From contig MU623486.1 in NCBI GenBank assembly GCA_025201765.1, positions 1 through 64,000 on the forward strand: DNA of 64,000 nt. The letters are read 5' to 3'. Each line of letters opens with the position of its first letter. Positions within the stretch are counted from its first letter, which is position 1. Under the pieces are notes generated by a model. It was not told the DNA's origin. It did no database searches and saw only the letters and a program-made list of their open reading frames with translations. Below are positions 1 to 12,300 of the stretch, in pieces. A program made the translations under genes and the position numbers. The DNA comes from Daldinia sp. FL1419 (Eukaryota; Ascomycota; Sordariomycetes; Xylariales; Hypoxylaceae).

Positions 1-1640
1 TATTTATTTTTTAATATAAATTACATATTTAAATTTAAATTAAATATAATATTAAAAAATTAAATTTTTAAATAATAATATAAATATATTTAAAACATAC
101 CCAAAATTAAAAAAGGTTACTTTTAAACTATTAACAAAATTTGGGATTAATTAAAATATTGTTAATTATATTATTATTAAATGTTATATAAATTTGGAGG
201 TAAAATATATAATTTTTATTTTTCGAATTTAATAATATATTAATATTATAATAAAAGAATTAAAAAAAATGTTAATAAATTTTAAAATATTTATTATTAG
301 CCCTTACTATTTGTATGAAATAAATAAAATTTTTTGTTATTTTATTATTGTTTAATAGGGGTGGTGATTAAATGCATATTTTTATTTCTTAAATTTAATA
401 ATATATTAATATTATGATAAAAAAATTAGGAAAAATGTTAATAGGTTTTAAAATATTTATTATTAACCTTTATTGTTTGTATAAAATGGATAAAACTTTT
501 TATTATTTTATTGTTGTTTAATAGGGGTAGGTGTGGGTAATGTTTAAAAGATTTTGATTATGTATAATATTTTTATTTTTTTATTTTTTTATTATATTAT
601 ATAAAAACTAAATATAAGGCTTTATATTAATTATTACTATTTTTAATTGTTTAAATATTAAAAATATTTATTATTATTATTTAGTTATTAATTATTTTAT
701 AAATAAAAATTATTTTTATATGGTATTATGGTTAATAATTTTAAAAAATTATATTTGTACTTTAGATTAGAATTTTTGGAATAGTAGTACAACCTTATAA
801 ATATATTTGCACGAACTATACTGGGGTAGCTATGGTAGCTGGTAAAAATTTTAGTTTAAACTTGTTAAGATAAGTTTGAACTTATTTTAGCGAGCTTAGA
901 TTAGAGATTTTTGATTAGTTACTACAGTTACTACTTATTTGGTCCGTGCAGACGTATCTGTGGGGTTGTGCGCGTCTTGCTAAATAGATTTTTTTTTTAC
1001 TAGCTATTATAACCACCCTAATATGGTCCGTGCAAATGTATTGTGGGGTTATGTGTATCGTGGCAAATAGGAGACGGTTTTGTGTGGGAGGAGTATATTA
1101 GGGGTTTGATTGGCTAAAAATTGCTGTGGTACAAAAGATATAAAGTAAAACTGTTCTTTTAGTTTGAGCCTTATTGAGATAAAGTTCGTTAAGATAAATG
1201 GTAATATAGTTTATATATTTTTAATATATCTTTTATATGTATGTAATTATTATAATATTACTTTTATAATGTATAAGTATTTATATATAACCTTATTGTA
1301 TATAACCTGTGCACACGTTAAGGATATATTACCTTTTACGGCTACCCAAAATCGATTTTGGCAAAGTAGCTCCTATAGTCCGCCATATATATGTATCATT
1401 GGGGATGGAAAGGTACCTATTACATTAGAGACTTACATACCTAATGTAAGTGCGAGGTACGGTGTAGTGAGGGGTTTATTGGTACCTCCACTACCTACGT
1501 AAGAGGGTTGCTACTTCCATAGTGTGCGTCCATAGCTCCCCCGCACTGATAGTCGATAAGAGCTTCTTTTTCGTTCATTATACCGTTAGCTTTTATTTTA
1601 TTTTTTTATTTTTTTCTTCCCGTCGACCCAGAGGAACTAC
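1..1640. repeat. AT-rich, RIP-like degenerate repeat block
   Basis: The first 800 bases or so are almost pure A+T, and composition then rises gradually towards the phosphofructokinase promoter. Two internal repeat families can be read by eye. One is a tandem unit of about 166 bp, with copies starting near 226 and 392. The other is a unit of about 47 bp, with copies at 941 and 1025. Copies differ mostly by C/T and G/A changes. This is the signature of RIP acting on duplicated DNA in filamentous ascomycetes. An ORF at 1164-1502 shows no recognisable domain and I do not call it a gene. Confidence 0.75.
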
Positions 1641-2009
1641 ATACTATGTAAGGTGATAAGTACATGGAATAGGTAAGCCACCTTCTTCAATATTTCCCTT
1701 GTTGCATTAATAGCATTGTTATCTCCTGATATTATTTCCCCTCGGTGTTACCTCTAGCATGGGCATGGACTGATTGGAATATGTAAAAGAACGCATTATA
1801 GGCCTAAACAGATTCTATTTTCCTCCTATTCGCCGAACTGACCTCTACTTAAACTTTACTTTTACCTTTGGATGTGCCAACTCTTGGTTTAGTAGATCTC
1901 ACGTTTCTTTTCTTTTCTCTTTTTTTATTCATACCTTCCTAGATCCTCAAATCTTCACACATCTACCCCTAAATATCCCTATCCGTCATACCGAGAAATA
2001 CCTATCAAC
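1641..2009 (+). promoter_or_regulatory. Promoter and CT-rich leader of phosphofructokinase
   Basis: The 370 bases before the phosphofructokinase start hold a pyrimidine-rich tract (about 1905-1995) and end in an A/C-rich context just before the ATG at 2010. CT-rich leaders are common at strongly expressed fungal genes. No specific operator was identified. Confidence 0.4.
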
Positions 2010-4601
2010 ATGGCTACGACAAAGAAGAAGATCGCCGTCATGACCTCGGGTGGTGACTCACCAGGCATGAACGCCGTTGTACGAGCTGTGGTACGAATGG
2101 CTATCCACATGGAATGCGACCCATATTGCGTCTACGAGGGCTATGAAGGCCTAGTCCAAGGAGGTAGATTCATTAGGAAAATGGAATGGAACGACGTTCG
2201 AGGATATCTTTCCGAGGGTGGCACTCTCATCGGTACCGCAAGGTGTATGGCTTTCTACGAGCGTCCTGGACGTTTAACCGCCGCCAAGAATCTTATTCTC
2301 AACGGCATCGACGCCCTTATTATCTGTGGCGGTGATGGCTCTCTTACCGGTGCTGATAGATTCCGAGCCGAATGGCCCTCCCTACTCGAGGAACTCGTAT
2401 CCACAGGCCAACTAGAAGCAAAGCAAGTCGACCCTTACAGGCATCTTAACATTGTGGGACTTGTTGGCTCAATTGATAACGATCTTTCCGGAACCGACGC
2501 TACCATCGGTGCCTATTCCGCTCTCGCCCGTGTATGCGAAATGGTAGATTATATCGAAGCCACGGCCTCCTCACATTCCCGTGCCTTCGTAATAGAAGTA
2601 ATGGGAAGACATTGTGGTTGGTTAGCTTTAATGGCAGGTGTGGCCACTGGCGCCGACTTCATCTTCATCCCAGAGAAACCTAGGGAGGATAACTGGAAAG
2701 AAGAGATGCAACAAGTTATCAGGAAGGTATGTAGAAAGGTTTGTTATTAAAAGAGCACATCTTGCTAACGTTACAAGCACCGAGACTGGGGAAAACGTAA
2801 AACTATCGTTATTATCGCTGAAGGGGCCCTCGATAGGCACGGCACAAAAATTACTCCTGAAATGGTGAAAGATCTCCTAGCCGACAAATCAGGTCTAGCC
2901 TTAGACACCCGCATCACAACTCTCGGCCACGTCCAAAGAGGAGGCACTGCAGTAGCTTACGACAGGATGCTCGCCACACTGCAAGGAGTAGAAGCCGTCA
3001 AAGCCGTACTTGAAGCTACGCCAGAGACCGAGACTTGTGTTATCGCTATTACCGAGAACAAGATCGTTCGGAAACCTCTGATGGCTGCCGTTCAGGAGAC
3101 TAAGAAGGTAGCAACGGCTATCGAGGCCCAGGACTTCGACAAAGCGATGTCGCTCCGTGATACTGAATTCTCCGACCAATACAAGTCCTATATGATGACT
3201 ACTACCATGGGACTTGACCAAGATATACATTTGGAAGACTCTAAAGTAAGCGTCTAATGCCTGAAGTGTTACAAACTTGATGTTTACTAATTCTATATAG
3301 AGAATGAAAATTGGGTTTATTAACGTCGGTGCCCCTGCCGGCGGTATGAATGCAGCTATCCGCGCGGGCGTAGCCTATTGCCGATCCCGTAAGATACCCC
3401 CTGTACCAGATGCATGCCCCCTTTCACGGTAACAAAATTTGAACTTTCGAGATCAAATTAAGAAATTATCGCCCCTTTGCAATATCGACTAACTTAAGTT
3501 ACAGGTGGGCATGAACCTCTCGCGATTCACAACGGTTTCGCTGGATTTGCTCGACACCATGGCGACAAGCCACTAGGTGCTGTACGCAACTTCGATTGGC
3601 TCGAGGTGGACGGATGGGCGAGCAAAGGAGGCTCAGAAATTGGAACAAACCGAGAGCTCCCAGAGGAATCAGGCATGGAGCTTATCGCCAAGTTAATCGA
3701 ACAGTACGAATTTGATGCTTTATTCTTAATTGGCGGTTTTGAAGCTTTCCATTCCATTTCACAACTTCGAAAGGCCAGGGCCAAGTATCCTTCGCTCTGT
3801 ATCCCCATGACTCTACTCCCGGCAACCATTTCAAACAATGTTCCAGGCACAGAATACTCACTAGGTTCTGATACTTGTCTAAACGAACTTGTCGCTTACT
3901 GCGACAAGATTAAGCAGTCAGCGTCAGCTACCCGAAGGCGAGTTTTCGTCATTGAAACCCAAGGTGGTCGGTGCGGATATGTAGCAATTCTAGGAGGACT
4001 GGGCGTTGGTGCAAGCGCCGTTTATATCCCAGAAGAGGGAATTAGCTTGGATATGCTAAATGCCGATGTCAAGCATCTAAAGGATGTTTTCACAAAAGAT
4101 AGGGGTCAATCGCGAGCCGGTCGATTAATCCTCGTTAACGAGAAGGCAAGCAAAGTTTACTCGGCAAAGCTTATCGCAGATATAATCCGCGAGGAAGCCC
4201 ATGATCGGTTTGAATCCCGAGACAGTATCCCCGGTCACGTTCAGCAGGGTGGTGTTCCCTCAGCCATGGATAGGTGTCGCGCCGTCAGATTGGCCATCAA
4301 GTGCATTCAACACCTCGAGCAGTACGGCCCCAAGCCTCAGAAGAACCCGGATAAAATAATGAAGGACCCCCTTAGCACTTCTGTTATTGGTATTAAAGGT
4401 GCCGACGTAGTTTTCTCACCTATGGAGCATCTGGAGGAGCACGAAACGGACTGGAAGAATCGACGCCCGACGGCGGCTCACTGGTTACACAACAAGGAGG
4501 TTGTCGACATCCTGGGAGGGCGCCCGCCTTATCCATTACCAGAAAAGAGTCTGGTTGGTCTCATGGCCAAGGACGCGAAGCGTGGTCTTATCAAAGAATA
4601 A
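2010..4601 (+). CDS. ATP-dependent 6-phosphofructokinase
   Basis: This enzyme phosphorylates fructose 6-phosphate to fructose 1,6-bisphosphate, the committed step of cytosolic glycolysis. Exons are 2010-2726, 2778-3245, 3301-3388 and 3505-4601, giving 789 aa, normal for the duplicated fungal enzyme. The N-terminal half carries the nucleotide-binding start MTSGGDSPGMNAVVR, the GGDGSLTGADRFR loop and the catalytic GSIDND motif. The C-terminal half restarts with GFINVGAPAGGMNAAIR but has TISNN where the catalytic Asp motif would be. This fits the known division into a catalytic N-half and a regulatory, effector-binding C-half. All junctions keep phase and the joined sequence is continuous across both halves. 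The first ATG of the family-like sequence was taken as start. Identification is firm. Confidence 0.96.
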
Positions 4602-7497
4602 AATGGATTGGAGATTAGGAGGCCGGTTGGATTAGGAGTTACAATATTTGGGCAATACCTAGGCAGATAGACTGGCACGGTTATGCGAGCATGATTATGA
4701 TTTTATATTTACGGTAGCTCAAAGTATTTTCAGGAAGTGTCACGAAGATGACATCCCCATTTTACGACAATCTCTCTGTTTTTGGGATCTTTGCTTATCC
4801 AGAAGCCGCTGTCATCAAGTTCTTATGTATTAAATGGAATATCATATTATTGTTACCAATTGCTTTAGCTTCATTTTCATTGAAAATACCTATCCATCTC
4901 CTTCACGTCGTCTTTTCTTCAGGTTATCCTCATAATAGTAGTTAGTAGATGTAAGAATGCGAACACGAATTGCGAATATTGATTTGTTTAAACATAATCT
5001 CAAACCCGGCTGGTGCTTGTCCACACTGACGTAGCTGGGGTATCTTCGTCCTAACCGTTTAGACGTCTTAATGGTGAAGAGATCCAACAGCATAATAATT
5101 CCCTCAACGTAATCATTCATATATCCCTCATCTACACACCCAAACTTTTGCTCCCATAATAAGTATCATAATTCGATATTCTATCGCCTTTTTCATTCAT
5201 ATTGTTCATATCCTATCCTATCTTCGCATGGAACATTCACCAAAAGTCCAAACACTGCAGTTGGCCTAGGATGTTTGCAAGAGTAAGACGAGGGGCACAT
5301 TCAACGTATACTGCTGCAGCTGGGCCTCTACGTAGAGCTTCATGCAGTGCTCCTAAGATGTACGCACGGGCACTCGCTGATTGGTTGTACATCTGACAGA
5401 ATCATATCATATACTGGCACCTTGCCACGCGCAATGTATGAAGAGGGGATGAGAGGGACAAGAGTCTTTATGTAGGTCTAACTTCTCGGTGCCGTATGCA
5501 ACTCGGCTAAGAAAGCAACAGGGCTACGAAGTATCGATATAGCTTATGCCGTGTGTCGAACTAGGTGTAAGCTGGGGTAGATGCTTTATCCGATTGGGCG
5601 TAACTAAGCGTAACAAGTACTTGTTTTAACAGAGACTCAGATTTCGCCCGATATCCCGGGGAGTGATACCATTGGGCTGAGTCCAGAGCTTCGGGACTGA
5701 ACTGTGACTTTGGTCCCGAATGGAACAGTAGGGCATACAGGGATATTAGCTACGTCTAAGCTAAATGAGACAGCATATATCCAAGTCGGGATGTGCATCT
5801 GCGCGGCCTTCTATTAGTCAATTTCACCTGATAGAGGCAGGTGTATTTTTATCTTCAGAGATATAATCTCAAGTTTGAGCCACATATAGGCACGGGGGGT
5901 TTGAACGAGGTAGAATCGTCCTGGAATATGGAATTCAACAGCTCGAAAGTAGAAGATTAAATAAAATTCGTGGGGAAAAAGCATAACTAGAAACTAACTT
6001 AAGTAATTAGGTACCTAAGAGACAAACTGAGACAGTGATTTAGAGTTGGTTTCGCCACAATCTGCAGCAACTACGCCCCCAGCAAGCCACACCGTCTCAG
6101 AATAGGAAGGAAGCAAGAACTTGGTATGCGTCGGGACACCCGACCGAGGGGTACCTATGTGCCACGCTCTCGGATCCTGGAAACTCGGTGTTTCTTGTAC
6201 TTAACTACCTCTTCTAGAATTTACAAGATTTAGCTGTCGTGAACTTTGTCAGAAAGTAAATTAAAATGAGGAAAATGAGAGTACAGCTCATTGATATTAT
6301 TCGGCTATCACTTATAAATTGTTATTGAACCTAGGTAAATTTTCATTTTCACATGCTCAAGTTGCAATCGGAAATCGAGAAAAACGACTCCACTTCAACT
6401 AAATAAATCGAAATTATTCCAATCCGAAAAAATACCACCCAAGACGCGTCGAAAAAAAAGAACAAGAAAGAAAAAAGAACAATGCAACTCTAAGCTTACT
6501 GGTCTAGCCTCCAGCCCCGTCTAGTGTACGAGTTTATTAAATAAATGATTAACCGCCTGCTGGATTAAGACGGCTCTTACACTTTGTAAGGCTTCAGTCC
6601 TTTTATTTACATCGTACTCAAATAACCCAGAGGCTGTGCCTCCCGCTAAGTTTTATATGATACTACCTCAACCGTAGATTTCGCTGTTACTTTGTACTTC
6701 TTAATGTCGTGGTTCGACACATCATATAGCCCCCGAGAAGTCAACTCGCAATAGTACAGGAAATATTGTATAATTAACTATTCCATGATTACACTCAAAT
6801 ATTAACTAGACCAGACGTACGGAATAGACTCATGCACAATTTCCCAAAATACTGCAGACTGTAGTTAGTTAGCTCTCGGTGGAAGAGGACTAGCCGCCTA
6901 TGTATGTTCTAGACATACGACGTACCCACGTACTATCTTACCTACCCAATTCATCAAGCCGGTCTTGGCTGGAATCGCCAGTTGTCGATCGAAAAGTAGG
7001 TATGCGAGCAACTCCGAATCCTTCCCGGTGTCCAGACCTCAGGTCCGAAGGAGTAGAGAGGGCCTTGGTTCTTACGGACCCTGCATACTGGAACACCTCC
7101 TGCAATTGTTGTATACATACCTAGATGCGCAGGCCGGCATACGAAGAAAGCCGTTGGTACCTAGGTTAGGGTTTTTTTTATTTTTTATTTATTTTTTTTA
7201 CCCCTGCACGTATATCGCTTATACGCCTAGTGGCTTACTCGATGCCACTTAATACCTGGTCAAGATCTCACCAGTCCTAATTCTCGAGTTTCTCGTTTTT
7301 ATTTTCTTTCTGATCCCATTTTTGCTTCTTTCCTCTCTTAGACTCTTTAGCTCTCTCAACCCTCTTGCGTGTTTTGTGTTTGAATTCTGTCTTGATTTTG
7401 CTGGCTATACTTGGGTTCTAGCATGATAATGGCCGTTGTTATTACATGCCAGCTCCCTCTTCGATATAATATTATTTAAGCAGACCCCGGCGAGTCT
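4602..7497. other. Intergenic, no gene recognised
   Basis: Nearly 2.9 kb separate phosphofructokinase from the lectin-like gene. Only short ORFs without recognisable domains occur here. A T-rich stretch near 7170-7200 and a CT-rich stretch at 7290-7380 probably belong to the promoter and leader of the downstream gene. I see no RNA gene. Confidence 0.5.
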
Positions 7498-9416
7498 ATG
7501 CGCTCCCCTACGATAATGTCTACGAAACTCTCATCCATCTTTTACCTGTCAATATGGCTTCTTGCCAGACAGGTGTCATGTGGCTCCATTGCAGCATGGT
7601 GGAATACGAGGGCCCCAAGCTTCATAATGCAAGATGATGATACCGGCGGCATACGATATAGTCTTTGCAATGGCAACTATACGCCGATATTCCCGGACGA
7701 CAAGACACTCGTGGCCCCCTTCAAAGACCACCAACCGAAAAACAAGACGAGCCTGTCTGCGGCCGGGTGGATGGATGGCGAAACTGCTCAAGTAAGTGAA
7801 AGCTAGACTCCCCTCACGATTGCGAAATGAGTGAAGTGGAGCTGGTCAGATTAAGTGAGCTTCGCTGACGCCATCCAACAGGCATCAATTTTCTACATGG
7901 ATAATAACGATCAGATTGTCAACGCACTCTTGGAATGTGATTGGAACACGGGGCATTGGCAAAATACGGGCGAGTACGTCGTCTCCGGAGGAGCCCCCAA
8001 AGTAGCACCAGATTCAGGCTTGGCAATTGTACTACTTGGAGCGACGGATGGGTACCGGGTGTATTACAATGATCTCGAAGGGACTCTTCACGCAATCGGC
8101 TACACGCCCAGTACGACATGGTCCTATTATGGCATAGTTTCCCACGATACAGCCTCTTCCCAGGCTATCGGAGCTACATTTTCCTCCCATGACAATATCT
8201 CAATTGTGAGGGCCAGAGACGATAAGAATATAGGAGTATCCCAATTCTATAGCGATGGGATATGGCATATATGTGAGACCACCCTTAAGCCTCGGATCGA
8301 TTGTATCGCTAATCGTGATTTTTAGCTACATTCCCAGAGCCATTGACGAGGACAGGAAACCATTCAACCAACGAGACAAAGGCGTCCGATCTTAAGCTCG
8401 GCTCCGGCAGCCCAAACTTCACCCTCCCAGCCTGGGATGGCAAGGTATCCTCACTTGCTTTGACCGTCAATAACAAGGATACGCGTAGTATCTTTTATAC
8501 CGGTACCGACAAGAAGTTGTATCAGATTAGCAATACCGACGGCAACAGCACATGGAGTGTAGCTCCGCGCCCGGATGATGAGGATAAATCTTGGCCTGTA
8601 GCCGACGCGGCCGGTGCCCCGATCGGCATTGCAAGCGACTCTGAGAGCCGTACGACGCGTTTGTATTATATGAGCGGCGGCCATATGGTTGAAGTTAATG
8701 GCGATCACGGGAGGTGGCAGTCGGCTACCGTGCTACCCAGCACCAACACCAGCCAGACGACACAGGCGCCGGCAGCCACTACTACGTCGGCAACGGACGG
8801 GGGTAATGGAGGCCTGAACGACGGCGCGAAGGCAGGTATTAGCATCGGTGTAACACTAGGCGTCATCGCGCTCGCGGGCACGCCATTTGTGTTATGGCTT
8901 CTACGCCGGCGACAACGAAGAATCGACGAGGCAGCTGCAGCGGCCATGGCGGCGGTGAGGAGAGATCAGTATAAACCAGAAAACGGAAACGCGGGACAAG
9001 GACCAGCGCAGATTGCGACTCAACCGGTTGTTGGTGCCGAGGGGTACGTGTATGGATACAATGCGCCGCAGGCTTATGCAGGGTATCCACAAGCTCAACT
9101 GGTCCAGCCTGGATATGGACAGCAGCAGCAACAGTCACAACAAGGGGTAATTTACCCGCAGCAGATGGGATATGCCGTGGGCTCGGATGGATACGCACAG
9201 CCTGCTGCGGCGACGGCGTATCCGCAACAGGCGGGGTTCGCACAGGATGGGGGATGGGTGTATACTACGCCTACTGGAGATAATGGAGCACATTTTCAGC
9301 AACAGCAACAGCAATACTACTACCAACAGCTACCGCAACAACATCCACAAGAGATGCCCGGAGACGCGAAACCTGTTGAGTTAATGGGCGAGGGGCACTA
9401 CAAAGAAGTACCGTGA
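7498..9416 (+). CDS. Membrane-anchored fucose-lectin-like protein
   Basis: Exons 7498-7791, 7882-8272 and 8326-9416 join in phase to 591 aa. The protein starts with a likely signal peptide (about residues 1-28). A Trp/Tyr/Asp-rich extracellular part of some 350 residues follows, with recurring blocks such as ASIFYMDNNDQIVN and YRVYYNDLEGTLHAIGY. This style recalls fungal fucose-specific lectin beta-propellers. A Thr/Ser-rich stalk leads to one transmembrane helix near residues 397-420, followed by a basic stop-transfer RRRQRR. The cytosolic tail of about 170 residues is rich in Gln, Tyr, Gly, Ala and Pro. The topology is clear from sequence. The lectin assignment is a family inference, and ligand and role are unknown. 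A cell-surface sensor or wall-binding protein is plausible. Confidence 0.75.
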
Positions 9417-10607
9417 TGCAATCCTCCCGAGTAATAAGCTGGACACGGATACACTTGCATAAAAGGGGAGGGGCTCTCTGAGAAAATAAAAGAAAATATT
9501 TACACTTTGGCTACATTGGGTTTTATATATCAACACTTAAAGCGGACTCGTAGTAATAAGCTTGGTGAGAAGCCAGAGAGACTGGCTTACGCCTATTTTG
9601 TACATATACGCCATGGTAATGTACAGTATATAACTAAAGAATGTTAAGTCATGATATTCTACAGGACATATATTACGTATAAAATAACAGGCTATTAGTC
9701 TATTGATACTGTTTTTGAAGAGTCTAGATCGACTAGAGGCCAGTGGGTCCCAAGATATGACTCTATTCTAGGAAATGTCGAGAAGTTTCAGTTTCTCTTC
9801 GGTGTATCGACCAAGACGCGTCTGAGTGGCAGCAGCCGAGATAAGTTGTTGATTATACCTAGACATGGAGTTCGTCGCAGAACAGAGCCTCGAGACTGAG
9901 ATAAATTAGATTCAAGACGCTCAACGGTATCCGGCACGGGCCGGCCAACTTTGATCTGCGGATCAGCTTAGGCGAACCAAGACCGAAGTTCAATTGGTCA
10001 CGAGATCTCTTTGAAAACATGGCGAAACGCCTGGAAAGCTCTCCTGTATCCTATGAGATCTAGAACCGAGATAAGTTCGTTCTACGCCAGGGGTATCCTG
10101 ACGCAGGGTTCTCGAGAGCGACACGCCATCTCATGTTATTTGATGCCCAATAGCCCTAGCATCTAGATCGTCATGTATAACTTGTTCTCATAAGGGAGTT
10201 CCTGATTATATGGAGAAGATGATGGATATCCAATAATGCCCGTAGTCCGGGAATCCCTTGCAGATGGTTTTTTTTTTTTTTTTTTTAATAGCAGGTAGGC
10301 ATATTTTGTGTCCATTTTGGAATTGTCGAATCAGAATTCCGTAATTTCCGCCTCTTCGTAACGAATTGTAAAGTTGATATTATCTAAGCGCATTAATATC
10401 AGTAGGTATTATATTTTCCAAAGGATCATATTATTAGGTAAAATATGTACATATTAAATGTACCTACAGCGAAGTCGGTACGAAGTTACGTGAATAAGGT
10501 ATAGGCAGCTCCATCACGATGGAGTGGCCGATTTTAGTGGTCCGAGCTTGGGGACATTTTTACGCAGCTACGGGGGTCTTGAGAAAAAAAGAAAAAGAAA
10601 AAAAGGG

Positions 10608-10644
<37 letters not shown>

Positions 10645-12300
10645 TGCGGCAAGAGCCAGGCAGAAGATCAGGAAAGCACAAGGAAAACTCTACTACGTAC
10701 TATATAATCCACTGCATCATTGCGTCAGCGACCTCCCCACTGGTTTTGACCCCACCATTTTTCTTCCTCCTTCAGGTTCATTCAGGCTTCTCTGCACCTA
10801 TCCGAATGCCCGTCTACCAACCTCTCCAACCACTCAACTGCGACTTGGCATATACAATATGCAACCTGGTGTTATGTATGATGCATTCGATTTCTATCGA
10901 CGCTCGAAGAAAAACAAACACTGGCTTAAAAATCGGTGAGGAGAGCGTTCGGCATTTCTGACGCAGCGCAGCCATGAGAACGTGAGAACATGAATGAACC
11001 AAGAAGTCAGGGAGTTTACCTATCGAGCCAGAGAGAAAATGGAACAGGGAGATTATCATGGGTATCGTGAGCTAAAGGTGGCGCGCGTGGTATGCCCCGG
11101 TCCATCGCATGGTCGATATTGCATACGCTACTGGCCTAGATGCGCAGCCTACTCATTTGGCTGCCCAACAGCGTATGGCCGTTTGCTTGTCTCACATACT
11201 AGCACGGCTAGCATGGCTATACATGGCACATACACGGCCCTCCTTGTCTCACGAGGGCATCCGTCACGCTCAGCCTGCAGCGATCTGCTGAGTGAGTAAG
11301 CGACGCAAGTTCACGCAGAATCTCTCAAGACAATTCGAGACATACCCAAGGACCACGAACACATATCCTAGGACATGGGTGGCATGAGGAGACCATAAGG
11401 ATGTCATAACTCATAACAAAAAAAAAAAAAAGGCTAAGCCACAATCTGAATCTATATTTCTATTTTTCTCATTTGCCGGTTATTTGCATACATCTCATAG
11501 CTTCGCCTGATTCCGTGACATTCTTCTCTTCTACCCGCTGCCCCCCGTTTCTTTCCCCCTCCACTCAAGGTCTCCTCGTACCGGATGTAGTATCGCAAGG
11601 TCGTGAGGAGCCTAGCTTAGATTCAACAGCCCTAGCCTTCCTTGATTCCCGCCCACCGCTCCAAGCGAACCCCCCTGCCACTTTTCGTATGCTTTATTAG
11701 TCTCGGGCCTCCCAGCTTGCTGTGGTATGACGACGTTTGTCTTCCCTTAGCTTCTTTCCAGTTCAGAATTGCACTTTTAACTCGCGACGACATCTGGCAT
11801 TTCTCTCCGCGAACCTGTCAGTTTGTATCACTGCTTTGACAACATTGGAACCCAATCCGATGAGGCCTTATTAACCAGCTTACAACACAAGCAACGGCAC
11901 ATATCCTGGCCTACAAATCGTGTGACCCCTCCCCCCATCAGCTTGAGATCCTTCTGGCAACTTTCCACTCTAATAACTCAGACGGAATCTTCAACTCTCT
12001 CAACTATTATTAAATCTTCAAAATATCCTACTAGAACTAGAGAGAGTTTGATACTCGAGGAGATTCTAGGTCAAGACTCCGCAGCAAGCAGCTTACGGTG
12101 TTACCGGTGTTGATCCTTTCCAAATCAGTCTACAGCTATTGAAGTTCCTCTTCTACCCCGCTACCGCCGCAGAGTGACGCACCTCAGCGGTGAATCCTTC
12201 ACCACCCCCAACTCTTAACTTAACATCTCGCCTACTCTGTAGACGATCACCTTGAACATCAAAGCCTATTTATATATATTTAAGCTCGAGGACTGGGGAA
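9417..12300. other. Intergenic with poly-T and poly-A tracts and a CT-rich leader
   Basis: These 2.9 kb hold a T tract near 10267-10286, an impure A tract at about 10585-10640 and a shorter A tract near 11419-11432. ORFs that read through the A tract encode lysine runs and are not credible genes. The last 800 bases before 12301 are pyrimidine-rich and probably form the promoter and 5' leader of the downstream gene. Confidence 0.5.

Noticed and set aside
1164..1502. 112-codon ORF in the AT-rich block
   Set aside because: Low-complexity Ile/Tyr-rich first half, no recognisable domain, and location in RIP-like DNA.
8451..9326. Several minus-strand ORFs opposite the lectin-like gene
   Set aside because: Shadows of the GC-rich third exon; the plus-strand frame has signal peptide, helix and consistent splicing.
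10519..10961. ORFs with long lysine runs
   Set aside because: The lysines come from a non-coding poly-A tract; flanking residues show no protein-like pattern.
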